Both the position numbers and the translations under genes were made by a program. The notes beneath the pieces are model-generated. The model was not told the DNA's origin, did no database searches, and saw only the letters and a program-made list of their open reading frames with translations. A stretch of 44,122 bases of DNA from a virus, in the IMG/VR virus record IMGVR_UViG_3300028837_000751, positions 1-44,122 of that record. One strand, 5' to 3'. Positions 1 to 8,527 of this stretch are shown one piece after another. The stretch's first letter is position 1, and each line of letters starts with the position of its first letter.

Positions 1-1584
1 CATATCTATACCATAGGCCCAGTCATCATCGGCTGAAGATCCACCAGCCCCGTATGACGATTCAATTCTCAGAGCCGTATCCGCGCCACCTCCTGCTGAG
101 GAAGTATTACGAATATTGAGCCCATAAGAGGCTGTTGGGTCTGTGGCATCTTTGCGATTAAGTTCAAAGTCGGCCACTTGTAGAAGATCGGTCGCATCAC
201 CCGACATTTCCGCGTGAGCACGAAGGGCTACGACACTATCAGAGGTACTACCCGCGTCGCCAACAGCGGTAATTTGTGCCCCCCGGAGAGTGCCTGTCGC
301 GTGCCCGTCATCGTTTTTGGCTTCGATGTCCGCGCCGGTCTGAACGATACCAGCAACACGGGAAGGTGCGGAGTTCTTGTACCTCACCTTGATTCCAGCG
401 TCGTCAATGTTGCCGCTGACGTTGGCTACGGTGCGCTCCATATCAACGTACATACCGTAGGTCTTGGCACCAGAAGCCGTCCCCGTCACATCGCCCTCGA
501 CGGTCAGAAAGTAGTCGTATTCCGTATCCGCATCACGCGCACCCGAAACTAGAAAGTTGCCTTCAACGTCAATGGTCCCGTCGGTATCGTTGCTGATAAG
601 CTCACCGTTCTCCATTGAGATGTCGCCAGTCGGGGCGACGATACCACCCATTGTGATGGTTCCGTCGGTCGTATTGGCGATATATTCCTCATTCTGGAGG
701 CGGATGTCTGCTGTTGTAACGACAGCGGGATTCAGGTCGATACCATACGTCCAATCTGCATTGGCATCAGCACCACCTGCACCGGCAGAGGTTTCTAGCC
801 GATAGCCTACGTCAGCACCTTGACCAGCCGAACTTGTGTTCCTGACGTTGATACCATACTCAGTAGTTGGCTCGGTCGCGTCTTTTCGGTTCAGTTCAAA
901 ATCCGCGACCTGGAGATTGGTAACATCGCCCGACATCTCAGCGTGTGCTCGTAAAGCGACGGCGGTATCCGTGGTAGAGCCAGCATCCCCAACCGCAGTG
1001 ACTTGCGCCCCTCTGATAGTACCGGCGTGGTGGTCATCGTCTGTTTTCGACTCAGCATCTAGAGCATTCTGGACGATGCCCGCCGTTCGGCTGGTTGCAC
1101 TGGTCTTGATCCGAAGCTTAGCCGCCGCATCGTCGATATTTCCACCCGTGTTATTCTCGGTGCGCTCCATACTCACGTATAGGCCATAAGTTTTCGCGTT
1201 GTTGGCTACACCAGTTGCGTCCCCTTCGATTGTGAGGAAGTAATCATAATTTGCGGTGCCATCACGTGCGCCCGCGATTGTCATATCACCTGTGACCGTT
1301 GTCGTATCACCCGCAGCATCTCCCAAGGCAGTATCACCAGTAACAGTAGCATTACCCGTTACGGTCAGATCGCCAGTCAGGTCCAGATCACTGTCAAAAT
1401 CGACGCCATCAGCGTTCAACGTGCCATCGATATCCACATCACCGTCCACATCCAGATTGTGCTCGACGTGCACATTGCGGAATTTGGTCCATAACGTCTG
1501 GGCCTGGCTCGGGGCCACTATTGGAGTTGCCAGAATAATGAGCGCCAGCAGAGCCAGCACCGCCAAAAGGTATCTGAACTTCAT
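1..1584 (-). CDS. Secreted giant repeat protein, N-terminal part (continues at 44007-42274 across the circular join)
   Basis: Minus-strand frame open from ATG at 1584-1582, with AGGAG six bases upstream, to base 1 without a stop; it continues in phase at 44007 and ends at 42274, giving about 1105 residues. The N-terminus is a textbook Sec signal peptide: MKFR, a Leu/Ala/Ile-rich core to about residue 22, then a PSQA|QT cleavage-like site near 28. A turn-rich stretch of DGDVDIDG and LTVTGNATVTG follows (about 35-95). Four tandem modules of about 220 residues then start near 100, 340, 570 and 790. Each runs from GARD..YDYFLT(V/I)EGD through AKTYGLYV, GNIDDA, FELNRKD, (N/R)NTSSAG and ends in ADIRLQN. 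The gene lies directly after the major capsid gene, where a fibre or decoration gene could sit, yet the signal peptide implies export across the host membrane. Function unknown: surface adhesin, superinfection or conversion factor, or virion fibre. Confidence 0.85.
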   Translation of the reverse strand, partial: MKFRYLLAVLALLALIILATPIVAPSQAQTLWTKFRNVHVEHNLDVDGDVDIDGTLNADGVDFDSDLDLTGDLTVTGNATVTGDTALGDAAGDTTTVTGDMTIAGARDGTANYDYFLTIEGDATGVANNAKTYGLYVSMERTENNTGGNIDDAAAKLRIKTSATSRTAGIVQNALDAESKTDDDHHAGTIRGAQVTAVGDAGSTTDTAVALRAHAEMSGDVTNLQVADFELNRKDATEPTTEYGINVRNTSSAGQGADVGYRLETSAGAGGADANADWTYGIDLNPAVVTTADIRLQNEEYIANTTDGTITMGGIVAPTGDISMENGELISNDTDGTIDVEGNFLVSGARDADTEYDYFLTVEGDVTGTASGAKTYGMYVDMERTVANVSGNIDDAGIKVRYKNSAPSRVAGIVQTGADIEAKNDDGHATGTLRGAQITAVGDAGSTSDSVVALRAHAEMSGDATDLLQVADFELNRKDATDPTASYGLNIRNTSSAGGGADTALRIESSYGAGGSSADDDWAYGIDM

Positions 1585-1620
1585 GTTAATCTCCTATTTT
1601 TTAGAAAGTATTTTTCTAGA

Positions 1621-1642
1621 AGGGGAGAGTCGCCCCTCCCCT
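1621..1642 (-). other. Weak hairpin between capsid and repeat-protein genes
   Basis: In the 77-bp gap the minus strand reads AGGGGAG, eight bases, CTCCCCT: a 7-bp GC-rich stem. It is followed by A/T-rich sequence (tctagaaaaatac) rather than a clean U-run. It may act as an attenuator lowering expression of the repeat protein relative to capsid, or as an mRNA processing site. Confidence 0.35.
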
Positions 1643-1661
1643 GATTAGTTGTTTATCCGTT

Positions 1662-2759
1662 CTATGTCGGTGTGCCATCGACCCACGATGCATTGTTGAC
1701 ATGGCGCGGTGTGCCGTTAGTCCTATCGGCCACCCCAACCCCAAACTCCATAAAGAGCATGAGATATTGGATTGGGGTTGTCGCATTCCCTGCGCGTGGG
1801 TCGGTCATCGCGATCACCTGCAGAGCGGATGAGCCTTTGTGTAGCCGCAGCCGCAACGGGTTGCGCTGGCTCAGACGACCATAGCTCTTGTAGCCAAAGC
1901 CATAGTATTGCGGCATCCCTCTGACTTCCCTCACTCGGAAATGGTTGATCACACCAATGTAATCCTGCACCGACACGCTCGCCCGGTCCTGCGTTGCGCC
2001 GTAAATGATGAGCGGGTTAGTCGTCGGTGTGTAGTTGGTCAGTGCCTCCACAGTATCGCGGTCGGACGGCCCAATGAGAAAGTCGAAAGGCGGTTCATGG
2101 CCGTGTTCGCGCAACTCATCATAAGCATCGGTGAAAACAGCATTGGTGAAGACACCGCCCTCGATGGGTACATAATGCTCATGAGTATTATCGAAGCTTG
2201 TGCCCTCAAAGGTCGGTGGCACGAAGTCCACGCTGGTTGAGCCTTCGTCAGTCGCGAAGCCCGGCGAGTAGCCAGAGCCCAGATGTTTGGCGCTGCCGGT
2301 CTCATCGTCGCGGTCAAGCAAACGTGTCAGGATATTCACCCGTCGCTTGTCGCGAGCATCTTTAATGGCGTCGGCAATATCGGCCTCGATTTGCACCATT
2401 CGCGCATCGCGCAGGTAATCCCAGGTCCAGCCAAGACCCCGGTCGTAAGCGAGCAAGGGTAGCATATGGCCTTCAGTATCCGCCCGTTGCGCCTCAGGAC
2501 GCCCATACTCAGTATGCGTTTCAAAACCGTTGCTGGCCCCGACACGGTATTCCACTTCGGGATTGTCTTGGTAGCTGAATAGCTCGGCCATCCAGTCACC
2601 TGAGAATTCAGCATTCAGCGCAGCCAGGGCGGCGTTGATGCGGGAAACTACTTCCGCGTAGGTGGTGCCGTCCTGGAGTTTATAGTTTGCAAGTACATCA
2701 GCATCCCAGCCGGTCATCATGACCAAGCTGGATAGGTCTCTCGGTCCTATGTTAGCCAT
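1662..2759 (-). CDS. Major capsid protein (HK97-fold type, inferred)
   Basis: 365-residue acidic protein starting MANIGPRDLS, with AGGAG upstream of the ATG at 2759. Assignment rests mainly on synteny: it follows the scaffold (3189-3857) and the small decoration protein (2802-3185), the usual order of TerL, portal, MuF, scaffold, decoration, capsid. The size fits an HK97-fold capsid. An N-terminal helical region (about 1-60), a central acidic region with DEGS and PPTFEG, and a C-terminal portion rich in strands and aromatics (YYGFGYKSYGRL, TPIQYLMLF) are visible. No protease gene is obvious and no delta domain is apparent. A perfect ATACTCAGTAT palindrome lies inside the gene at 2505-2515. 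The only competing role for this position would be another abundant virion protein. Confidence 0.75.
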   Translation of the reverse strand: MANIGPRDLSSLVMMTGWDADVLANYKLQDGTTYAEVVSRINAALAALNAEFSGDWMAELFSYQDNPEVEYRVGASNGFETHTEYGRPEAQRADTEGHMLPLLAYDRGLGWTWDYLRDARMVQIEADIADAIKDARDKRRVNILTRLLDRDDETGSAKHLGSGYSPGFATDEGSTSVDFVPPTFEGTSFDNTHEHYVPIEGGVFTNAVFTDAYDELREHGHEPPFDFLIGPSDRDTVEALTNYTPTTNPLIIYGATQDRASVSVQDYIGVINHFRVREVRGMPQYYGFGYKSYGRLSQRNPLRLRLHKGSSALQVIAMTDPRAGNATTPIQYLMLFMEFGVGVADRTNGTPRHVNNASWVDGTPT

Positions 2760-2783
2760 AGTAAATCTCCTATTTTGTCTTAA

Positions 2784-2801
2784 ATCAGGTTTTCGCCTGA
2801 T
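2784..2801 (-). other. Short hairpin between decoration and capsid genes
   Basis: Minus strand ATCAGG, CGAAAA loop, CCTGAT, followed by TTAAGAC, just after the stop of the decoration gene. The stem is only 6 bp and the U-run is poor, so this is at most a leaky attenuator or processing site in a high-expression late operon. Confidence 0.3.
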
Positions 2802-3185
2802 CTAGGTGAAGTCGATAATCTGAGGTTGCACAAAAAGCACGGTTGCCGTCTTAGCGTAGCCTACCACCAAGTCCGCAGTACCAGCCGACTCTCCTGGTTC
2901 TCCGGCATCGTCAGTAGCATAGATGAGTGCTCCAACAGTCGCACCCGCTAGGCATTTGACCGGACCAAATACTACCGCATCAAGCCAGGTAGTATCACTG
3001 CCATCTTGGAGTGCCACGGCCACGGTGAGTTGTGCCGAACTGGTATCGGTCGGATTCCACTTCCCATCGGATTGGAGCGTGATTAACTCCCCGGCATCGA
3101 TTGCCGCGCCAGCCTGCACTTTTTGTACAATCGCCCCTTCCAAGGGCTTGATATGTTCATTAGTTGTGTCTCTTGTAGCAGCCAT
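2802..3185 (-). CDS. Capsid decoration / head stabilisation-like protein
   Basis: 127 residues, start MAATRDTTNE, AGGAG seven bases upstream. It is a beta-rich, Gly/Ala/Asp-rich small protein with alternating hydrophobic strands (GELITLQSDGKW, AVALQDGSD, VVGYAKTA) typical of DUF2190/gpD-like capsid cement proteins. It is wedged between scaffold and capsid genes, the normal place for a cementing protein that binds the outside of the expanded head. Family membership is inferred from fold-like pattern and neighbours, not from a signature residue. Confidence 0.65.
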   Translation of the reverse strand: MAATRDTTNEHIKPLEGAIVQKVQAGAAIDAGELITLQSDGKWNPTDTSSAQLTVAVALQDGSDTTWLDAVVFGPVKCLAGATVGALIYATDDAGEPGESAGTADLVVGYAKTATVLFVQPQIIDFT

Positions 3186-3188
3186 TGA

Positions 3189-3857
3189 TTAACTCCTTTT
3201 CTGTAATCTAAAATTCTCTGGTTTGACAAATCGCGGATCAACGCCATAGCGGGCCGCGAATTCCTTAATGTCCTCTTCGCTCATCGTCGGCGTCTGGGTT
3301 CCGGTCCCGCCGGTGCCTTGCTGCGCATCGTTGCCAATAGTCGATTTCGGCAACGCAGCCAACACCACCTGGGCGTCGGCCTTGATTTCGTCTTCGGTTT
3401 CGCCTGCCAGTCGTGAGGCCAGTTCTTGTGGCAAGCCTACCTCAGTGGCAATCTTGGATTTGAGAGCGTCCAGCTCTAGGCATTTCGCTTGCATCTCAGC
3501 CGCCTCGCGTTTGGTAAGTTCCTCTTCGTAAAGCTCTTTATATTTGCCTTGCTCCTCCGCCGCTTTGCGTGTTGCAATTTCGGCGTCGGTTTCGGCCTGC
3601 TTTTTGGCTTTGCGATGTGAGGCATTCTCGCCGCGCAATTCCTTAATGAGCGTTTGCGCCCAATCGGGTAGGGCGTCTACAGTCTCTGGTTGTTGACCCG
3701 ATTGAAGATCGGAAAGCGCGCCTTTGGTCCCGCCTTCGGCCGTCGTTTCCGTCTCAGTTCCAGCGTCCTGCGCTGGCATAGTTTCGGCGTCCTGCGCCGG
3801 TTCTGGCGGAGTTTCCCCCGCGCCATTCGTATCTGAAAGATATCGCTTGATTAACAT
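3189..3857 (-). CDS. Capsid scaffolding protein
   Basis: 222 residues starting MLIKRYLSD, with AGGAGG just upstream. The N-terminal 60 residues are disordered and rich in Glu, Thr, Pro and Gly, with repeated AQDAET-like runs. Residues about 65-150 form a long charged coiled coil (LIKELRGENASHRKAKKQ, then EEQGKYKELYEEELTKREA). The C-terminus contains a basic helix ending QKRS, as expected for a capsid-contacting scaffold tail. This architecture is typical of GP20/DUF4355-like phage scaffolds, which nucleate procapsid assembly and then leave the head. It sits upstream of decoration and capsid genes and four bases from the former. Confidence 0.8.
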   Translation of the reverse strand: MLIKRYLSDTNGAGETPPEPAQDAETMPAQDAGTETETTAEGGTKGALSDLQSGQQPETVDALPDWAQTLIKELRGENASHRKAKKQAETDAEIATRKAAEEQGKYKELYEEELTKREAAEMQAKCLELDALKSKIATEVGLPQELASRLAGETEDEIKADAQVVLAALPKSTIGNDAQQGTGGTGTQTPTMSEEDIKEFAARYGVDPRFVKPENFRLQKRS

Positions 3858-3897
3858 TTCTCGACCTCCTGGGTCTTGGGCACCTGGCCCAAATAGA

Positions 3898-3966
3898 ATA
3901 AAAAAAGCGGCCCATTCCTGAGCCGCTGCTTTCGCGGTAGCTCTCTCAGAAATGGGCCGCTGGTTT
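3898..3966 (-). terminator. Strong rho-independent terminator ahead of the scaffold gene
   Basis: The minus strand carries a long stem, AGCGGCCCATTTCTGAG against CTCAGGAATGGGCCGCT with few mismatches, around a 25-30 base loop, followed by TTTTTTTATTCT. It stops or reduces transcripts that have read through portal and MuF genes before the highly expressed scaffold/capsid set, which suggests a separate promoter or deliberate read-through control here. Confidence 0.8.
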
Positions 3967-3999
3967 CCCGGTGGCTATTTGGTTGTTAGAAAATCCCTA

Positions 4000-4278
4000 C
4001 TATTTTAGAAATATCACCGCTGCCAATATCCCAATGAGAAGAGACATGAGGCAAAGATAAATCACAAGAGAAAATGATATCATCTTCCTAAAAAGATGAC
4101 GCTGAATCTTGTTTATGTCTTCTACATTCTCGATATACAGAGAATGAGAGCCAAAGAAGATTAAATGTATCCCTTTGACGACAATACTCCGATCACCCAA
4201 GTCCGCTTTATCGATTTTAGCATGAGTGATAGCCTCAAGATTCAGAAGCGTGCCATCGTTCAATTCAATGAGTTTCAT
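4000..4278 (-). CDS. Small membrane protein of unknown function
   Basis: 92 residues from ATG at 4278 (MKLIELNDGT), chosen over an upstream ATG because GAGG lies seven bases before it. The first 60 residues are soluble and mixed alpha/beta (LEAITHAKIDKADLGDRS, GIHLIFFG). The last 25 residues form one hydrophobic helix (FSLVIYLCLMSLLIGILAAVIFLK), a C-terminal membrane anchor. It lies between the MuF-like gene cluster and the terminator at 3898-3966. No family recognised. Confidence 0.6.
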   Translation of the reverse strand: MKLIELNDGTLLNLEAITHAKIDKADLGDRSIVVKGIHLIFFGSHSLYIENVEDINKIQRHLFRKMISFSLVIYLCLMSLLIGILAAVIFLK

Positions 4279-4306
4279 TACGTCCTCGAACTGTAACATT
4301 CGTTCA

Positions 4307-4435
4307 TTATCGCATCCTCAACTTGTGCTTGGGTATGATGCTACGCTCCATACCTAGGTAATCCTCCAACGCTCCCAGCGCGATAATGAGTGCTTGGCGC
4401 AGGGTCATCAAGCAGAGCTTAGTTCTATCACTCAT
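4307..4435 (-). CDS. 42-residue small phage protein
   Basis: From ATG at 4435 the product starts MSDRTKLC and contains a hydrophobic helix (TLRQALIIALGALEDYLGM) followed by a basic tail (IPKHKLRMR). A longer reading from a TTG at 4495 would give 62 residues but overlaps the previous gene. The RQALxxALGALEDYLG pattern is one I associate with tiny conserved phage proteins found near minor head genes; role unknown. The ribosome-binding site is weak, so the start is uncertain. Confidence 0.5.
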   Translation of the reverse strand: MSDRTKLCLMTLRQALIIALGALEDYLGMERSIIPKHKLRMR

Positions 4436-4466
4436 TATACCATGCTTGCCATCGTCGTTCAATAGC

Positions 4467-4718
4467 CTACTTTTCCTTACCCGTCGCTTTCTCAAAGCGG
4501 ATGTATTTTATATTATGTTTCTTGAGCCAATCGCGCGCTTCATCCGGTGTAAATGAATCGATTGAAAAACGATATGTCTGGATAGTCATAGTACTCTGAC
4601 CTTTCAATCGACCCATGATTGCTCGCACGCCTTGCCCAAGTGGCTTACTTCTAAAACTGTCAGGCTGAAAACGCCCAATATCGCGCACTCTGGCAGCATG
4701 TTCATTGGCATATGGCAT
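4467..4718 (-). CDS. Small conserved head-region protein
   Basis: 83 residues, start MPYANEHAAR with AGGAG upstream. The pattern MPYxNEHAARVRD, a central basic IMGRLKG and a C-terminal FTPDEARDWLKKHNIKYIRF helix-turn resembles a domain often joined to prohead protease or MuF-region proteins in other phages. Here it stands alone, two bases after the MuF-like gene. The tail (residues 44-80) looks like a small DNA/protein-contact fold. Function not assigned. Confidence 0.6.
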   Translation of the reverse strand: MPYANEHAARVRDIGRFQPDSFRSKPLGQGVRAIMGRLKGQSTMTIQTYRFSIDSFTPDEARDWLKKHNIKYIRFEKATGKEK

Positions 4719-4720
4719 TT

Positions 4721-5704
4721 TTATCTCCTACTCAATGCGCTGGCCGGGTGGATTTCCATTCGCTCGTGCGCTTTCCAATTTCGCAATTTGGTACGTAAAT
4801 TCTTAATTTCTTGCGTATCGGCATTCCTGATGCGGATATCGGGTGTTTGGCCCAAATCAGCTAATCGCTTTTTGATCTTGTCCATATGCGCCTGTGCTTC
4901 ATCCCGCGCTTTCAACTCGGATCGCGCCGCGTCTTGCATTGCACGAGTGAGTTCATCGTCTTTTTTCTGATTAGGGACAAGCGCAACTGCTGTTCGACAG
5001 TACCAATGGAAAGGCGGCGCATGCACTTTGTCAGCATAACGTGGCGTGCCTATCAAGATAAAATCTCCATCAACAGTCGTAGTCTGCCCATGCACGCGCA
5101 AACAGCAATCCGTAGTGCGCTCATCAATTGCCGCGATTGCCTGTCGCAAATATTCATCTTGTGCATCAGCCTGAACTAATGCCTGTGTCGTTGCCCGCTT
5201 GTGGCCCTCGATTGCTAATAGCGCTGTATAGCGTGCCGAATCGCGCATTACTGGGGCAGGGGAGAGCAAGCCCATGCGCATCTTGTCTCCGATTAACATA
5301 CTTTCATCACGAGTTGCCGCTATCACCCGCGCCGCATCGATTTGCGCATCCACGATACTGAGTATAGCAGATAATGCAGATTGAGTTTCCCGCTCCAAAG
5401 TGACAATTGCAATCGGTAAATTGTAAACGGATAGTTCCCGCTCAGCCTGGAAATTACCGAGATTCACAGCATTGTAATAAGTAGCCCGCAACGCGGTTTC
5501 AATTGCCATTCTCAGATTAAATAGAATCTCTTCCACTGCCTGCGGATTGGCTATATTGCCTCGAAGTGCCCGCCGTGCCTGACGGTATGCACTCAGTATC
5601 GCTCCACGCGGATGCTCAGCCGTGCCAAGGCGGGCGAAGAGGCGATATAATTCTTTCGTTGTGCGGCTTGCCAATTTCACTGCCTGGGTGTGTTCGTCAG
5701 GCAT
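4721..5704 (-). CDS. MuF-like minor head protein (SPP1 gp7 / Mu gpF family)
   Basis: 327 residues. The C-terminal third has the MuF signature: DERTTDCCLRVHGQ (about 193-206), then APPFHWYCRTAVALV (about 228-242), the region that in this family usually reads HPxCRC. The N-terminal half is helical (LYRLFARLGTAEHPRGAILS). The gene overlaps the portal gene by 8 bp, the standard portal-MuF pairing; these proteins enter the head interior and can be ejected with DNA. The tail (255-327) is highly charged and helical. A perfect ATACTGAGTAT palindrome lies at 5355-5365 and a second site at 5589-5599. Confidence 0.85.
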   Translation of the reverse strand: MPDEHTQAVKLASRTTKELYRLFARLGTAEHPRGAILSAYRQARRALRGNIANPQAVEEILFNLRMAIETALRATYYNAVNLGNFQAERELSVYNLPIAIVTLERETQSALSAILSIVDAQIDAARVIAATRDESMLIGDKMRMGLLSPAPVMRDSARYTALLAIEGHKRATTQALVQADAQDEYLRQAIAAIDERTTDCCLRVHGQTTTVDGDFILIGTPRYADKVHAPPFHWYCRTAVALVPNQKKDDELTRAMQDAARSELKARDEAQAHMDKIKKRLADLGQTPDIRIRNADTQEIKNLRTKLRNWKAHERMEIHPASALSRR

Positions 5705-7118
5705 TTTCTCCCATTCCTATCATGGCCATCCCCACGCTGGCTTGGAATTCTGAACTATTCGCCATATCCTCAATTTGCTCTTCAGTATAGCCCAGTTCGC
5801 GCCACCTCTGCTCAGTCGGGATTCTCCCCGCGTCCCACTTGATTTGGCGTGTTTCCATTTCCGCCTTCTCGTCTGCCGTTTCCGGTGGCTCCCACGTGAA
5901 GCTTAATTCCCCCTCTAATTCTTCCCCGCGATAGAGTTTGTGCAGCTTACGACCCATGTCGAAGCACTTGTCCCACGCGCCACCAAATTTAGCTTGCTTA
6001 TTTTCAATCTGAGCCACCAGACTAGCTTCCATAATGCGTAAGGCAATCCCCGATGGGGGTTGACTAGCACGATCAAGCACAAACAGGGGCCAACCTTTGA
6101 TTACTGCCAGGATATGAAGCCAAGACAATACGCCGGATTGAAACAACTTTTGCAAATCCGCTGGCTCAATACGCCCCATTTTGCCCTCACTAGCTAACCG
6201 AAACATTTGCCCCGGTCCATAGCCGGGAACGTAGGCATCGCCGTCACTATTAATCGGCAAATCAATCCCAGCCCCCCATAAGATGGGCCAGGCATGTTGA
6301 TCCACAGATTCGTCAAAGCTGCCTAGGGAATGGTTGAGAAGCTTTTGCAGCACCACCACGTCAGCAAGCTCAGAGCCGCCGGGATTTTCGAAGGGGATAA
6401 CGGGAATTCCGAGAGGTTCCCCCGCTCGATCCAACCACGGTTGCGGGTTTTGCGTTATCTGCCCCTTAGTGCTTTCGGCCACTTCCTGAGCACTCAGTAC
6501 CCGCCAACCGCTCGCCTGCCGATTGTCATACTCAAAGCGTTCAATTCTATCATCCAAGTACAGAGTTAGGCGTGTCTTACCAGTCACCCCCAATGTCGCC
6601 GGGTCCCACAATTGCCAACGTTTGGAGGCATACAATAGATTCCCGTCATTATCGTAATGGAAGCGCACCAGGCCGGTAGCACCATCGTATATCAAATTTG
6701 GCGTGTAGGTCGGTTTTTCGCCATCCCAGCCGACGATGACGGCTACACTGCCATCTTTAAGCGCCGCCTCGTATACGTCCTTTTGCTTACTCTCCAATTG
6801 GAGCGTATTCCACCAATCGGTCACGGTGCCGGCGTAGCTATCCGCGTCGGGGTCTGCGGGTGCAATACCATTAGATTTGAGCATCAAGCGGTCGCCGGGC
6901 ACAGCCACCACTCGCTTGCAAATGTTGCCAAAGGACTCAGTATCAAGACCGTCGCCGCGCCCCGTGAGATATTCCTTTTGGCGGTCCGAGAGTTCCACGC
7001 CTTGCTCACCTTCGTAGAAATCGCGATAGGCTGCAATCGCGTCCTCTTCCTCGGATTGTGCCGCGACGGCTGCGCGCAGGTATGAGATTCTTAGTTCGTC
7101 GTCATAGTTGATTGGCAA
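5697..7118 (-). CDS. Portal protein
   Basis: 473 residues from a TTG start at 7118 (LPINYDDELR reading M at 1), with CGGAGATAA upstream and no nearby ATG. Immediately follows TerL by two bases and overlaps MuF by eight, which fixes it as the portal. N-terminal helices (AYRDFYEGEQGVELSDRQKE), a central beta-rich wing region with KRWQLWDPATLGVTGKTR, and a long C-terminal helix with DRASQPPSGIALRIMEASL (a common portal clip/stem motif) are visible. It forms the dodecameric DNA channel at the head vertex. Carries a dispersed palindrome-family site at 6933-6943 and an 8-bp match at 6492-6499. Confidence 0.9.
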   Translation of the reverse strand: MPINYDDELRISYLRAAVAAQSEEEDAIAAYRDFYEGEQGVELSDRQKEYLTGRGDGLDTESFGNICKRVVAVPGDRLMLKSNGIAPADPDADSYAGTVTDWWNTLQLESKQKDVYEAALKDGSVAVIVGWDGEKPTYTPNLIYDGATGLVRFHYDNDGNLLYASKRWQLWDPATLGVTGKTRLTLYLDDRIERFEYDNRQASGWRVLSAQEVAESTKGQITQNPQPWLDRAGEPLGIPVIPFENPGGSELADVVVLQKLLNHSLGSFDESVDQHAWPILWGAGIDLPINSDGDAYVPGYGPGQMFRLASEGKMGRIEPADLQKLFQSGVLSWLHILAVIKGWPLFVLDRASQPPSGIALRIMEASLVAQIENKQAKFGGAWDKCFDMGRKLHKLYRGEELEGELSFTWEPPETADEKAEMETRQIKWDAGRIPTEQRWRELGYTEEQIEDMANSSEFQASVGMAMIGMGENA

Positions 7119-7120
7119 GA

Positions 7121-8527
7121 TTATCTCCGATACCTCATCACATCTAGCACTTGTTTCGGTTTCATTGCCAATGTTGCCAACACATAGCTATCTGCTAAAT
7201 CGTCCATTTCTCCTTCTGGCGCTCTGAGTGTACTTCCCTCGATACTTGCCAACTGAGTATAGGTGTCAAATGAATGAATAATTGTTTCCCCATCTCGGAA
7301 AGCGTCGGCGCCTGCGTCGTACATTAGAGCCTTGCCTTTCGTTGTGCTGTGCCACCCCTCGCGTCTATCGTGGCCTGGTAGCCGCTTGAGAAGGGAATTA
7401 TCACGTAGCCAGAGCAAAACAGCATGGCCGTGGTTGTTGCGCTCCACCATCAGGGCGGCACGATTGTAATATGTACCAATCACATCCGCGTGCGCTGCCA
7501 GCGTTGATGGTTGGAATTTTCCCCGCAACTTTGCAACTTCTTCCCCCGTGTCAATGTCCAGCACCGTCAACGCGCTATCGTCACTTGTCGGGTTGCCCTC
7601 TGCCGGGTCCGCGCCTATCCCGTAGGTATGCCCCGCCTCTGGTTCTCGATAGATTGTCAGCCCTGGTATAGCAGGTGAGCCCGGAGGTTCAATCGGTTCT
7701 TGCTCTATGTAGCATTGCTCCAACCAGGCGGGTGCAATTCGTTTATCAAGTGTTCTGGCCGAAAGTGCCTCCGTATCAGTCGCCGGGTATTGCTCATGCA
7801 AATCGTCCAGTGAGCCCGTCCGGTGCAAGATGTCCGCTGTTTGCGCCTCGTACCACTCAGTATCACGCTCGGGTCTGGCCTGCCAAGGTAAGAAAATCGC
7901 TACCCAGTCATTCAACTTCTGTTTGGCCGCCCGATAGATATTTTTGAATTCACTTTGCGGCTTGCTCTTCTCACTTCTACTAAGTAAGATCATCCGCCCG
8001 CCCGCGTCGATGGTTGGTTTTACAGACCGCATCAGCCGCCCCAGATCGGGTATCAAATCGGCCTCGTCCACAATTGCCAGACTGGCCGTGTAACTGTCCC
8101 CCGCCGTGGTTGGAAACGCTCGCGCCACGCTTCCATTACTGAGTTGAAACTCGTGGTCGTTGTCTTCAATAATCGCCCTGGCTTGCATCCATCGAGGGAG
8201 ACGTCTGTACATTCCCTTTAATCTATCACTCAGCAAGTGCACTGATTCGTCATCGCGCCGACTGAAAAGCAAGATAGTCGATGCGGGCCTGAACAACATT
8301 AACCACAACGCAAACGCCAACACCAGCCACGTCATTCCCAATTGTCTGGCTTTCAAAATGACTATTAGCAGATTGTTAAGGATCGTGATAAGTGCTTTGG
8401 CCTGTAATGGCCACAAGCGAAAATCAATCCAATCGCGTTCTATCGCGTCATAAATGCGACAATAGTTATCAACAAAATAGATTGGCGATTCGGAGCACTT
8501 GAGCCATTCAACCGTTTCATTCGTCAT
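7121..8527 (-). CDS. terL: Terminase large subunit
   Basis: 468 residues. ATPase half: Walker A KARQLGMT (59-66), Walker B LAIVDEAD (150-157), and a coupling motif GRMILLSRSEKS. Nuclease half: GIGADPAEGNPTSDDSA with its catalytic Asp, MVERNNHG, and a C-terminal DLADSYVLAT Asp, together matching the RNase H-like fold of viral terminases. It packages DNA into the procapsid through the portal encoded next door. Start ATG at 8527 overlaps the small subunit by 11 bp. Contains two dispersed palindrome sites (7250-7260, 7853-7863). Confidence 0.97.
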   Translation of the reverse strand: MTNETVEWLKCSESPIYFVDNYCRIYDAIERDWIDFRLWPLQAKALITILNNLLIVILKARQLGMTWLVLAFALWLMLFRPASTILLFSRRDDESVHLLSDRLKGMYRRLPRWMQARAIIEDNDHEFQLSNGSVARAFPTTAGDSYTASLAIVDEADLIPDLGRLMRSVKPTIDAGGRMILLSRSEKSKPQSEFKNIYRAAKQKLNDWVAIFLPWQARPERDTEWYEAQTADILHRTGSLDDLHEQYPATDTEALSARTLDKRIAPAWLEQCYIEQEPIEPPGSPAIPGLTIYREPEAGHTYGIGADPAEGNPTSDDSALTVLDIDTGEEVAKLRGKFQPSTLAAHADVIGTYYNRAALMVERNNHGHAVLLWLRDNSLLKRLPGHDRREGWHSTTKGKALMYDAGADAFRDGETIIHSFDTYTQLASIEGSTLRAPEGEMDDLADSYVLATLAMKPKQVLDVMRYRR

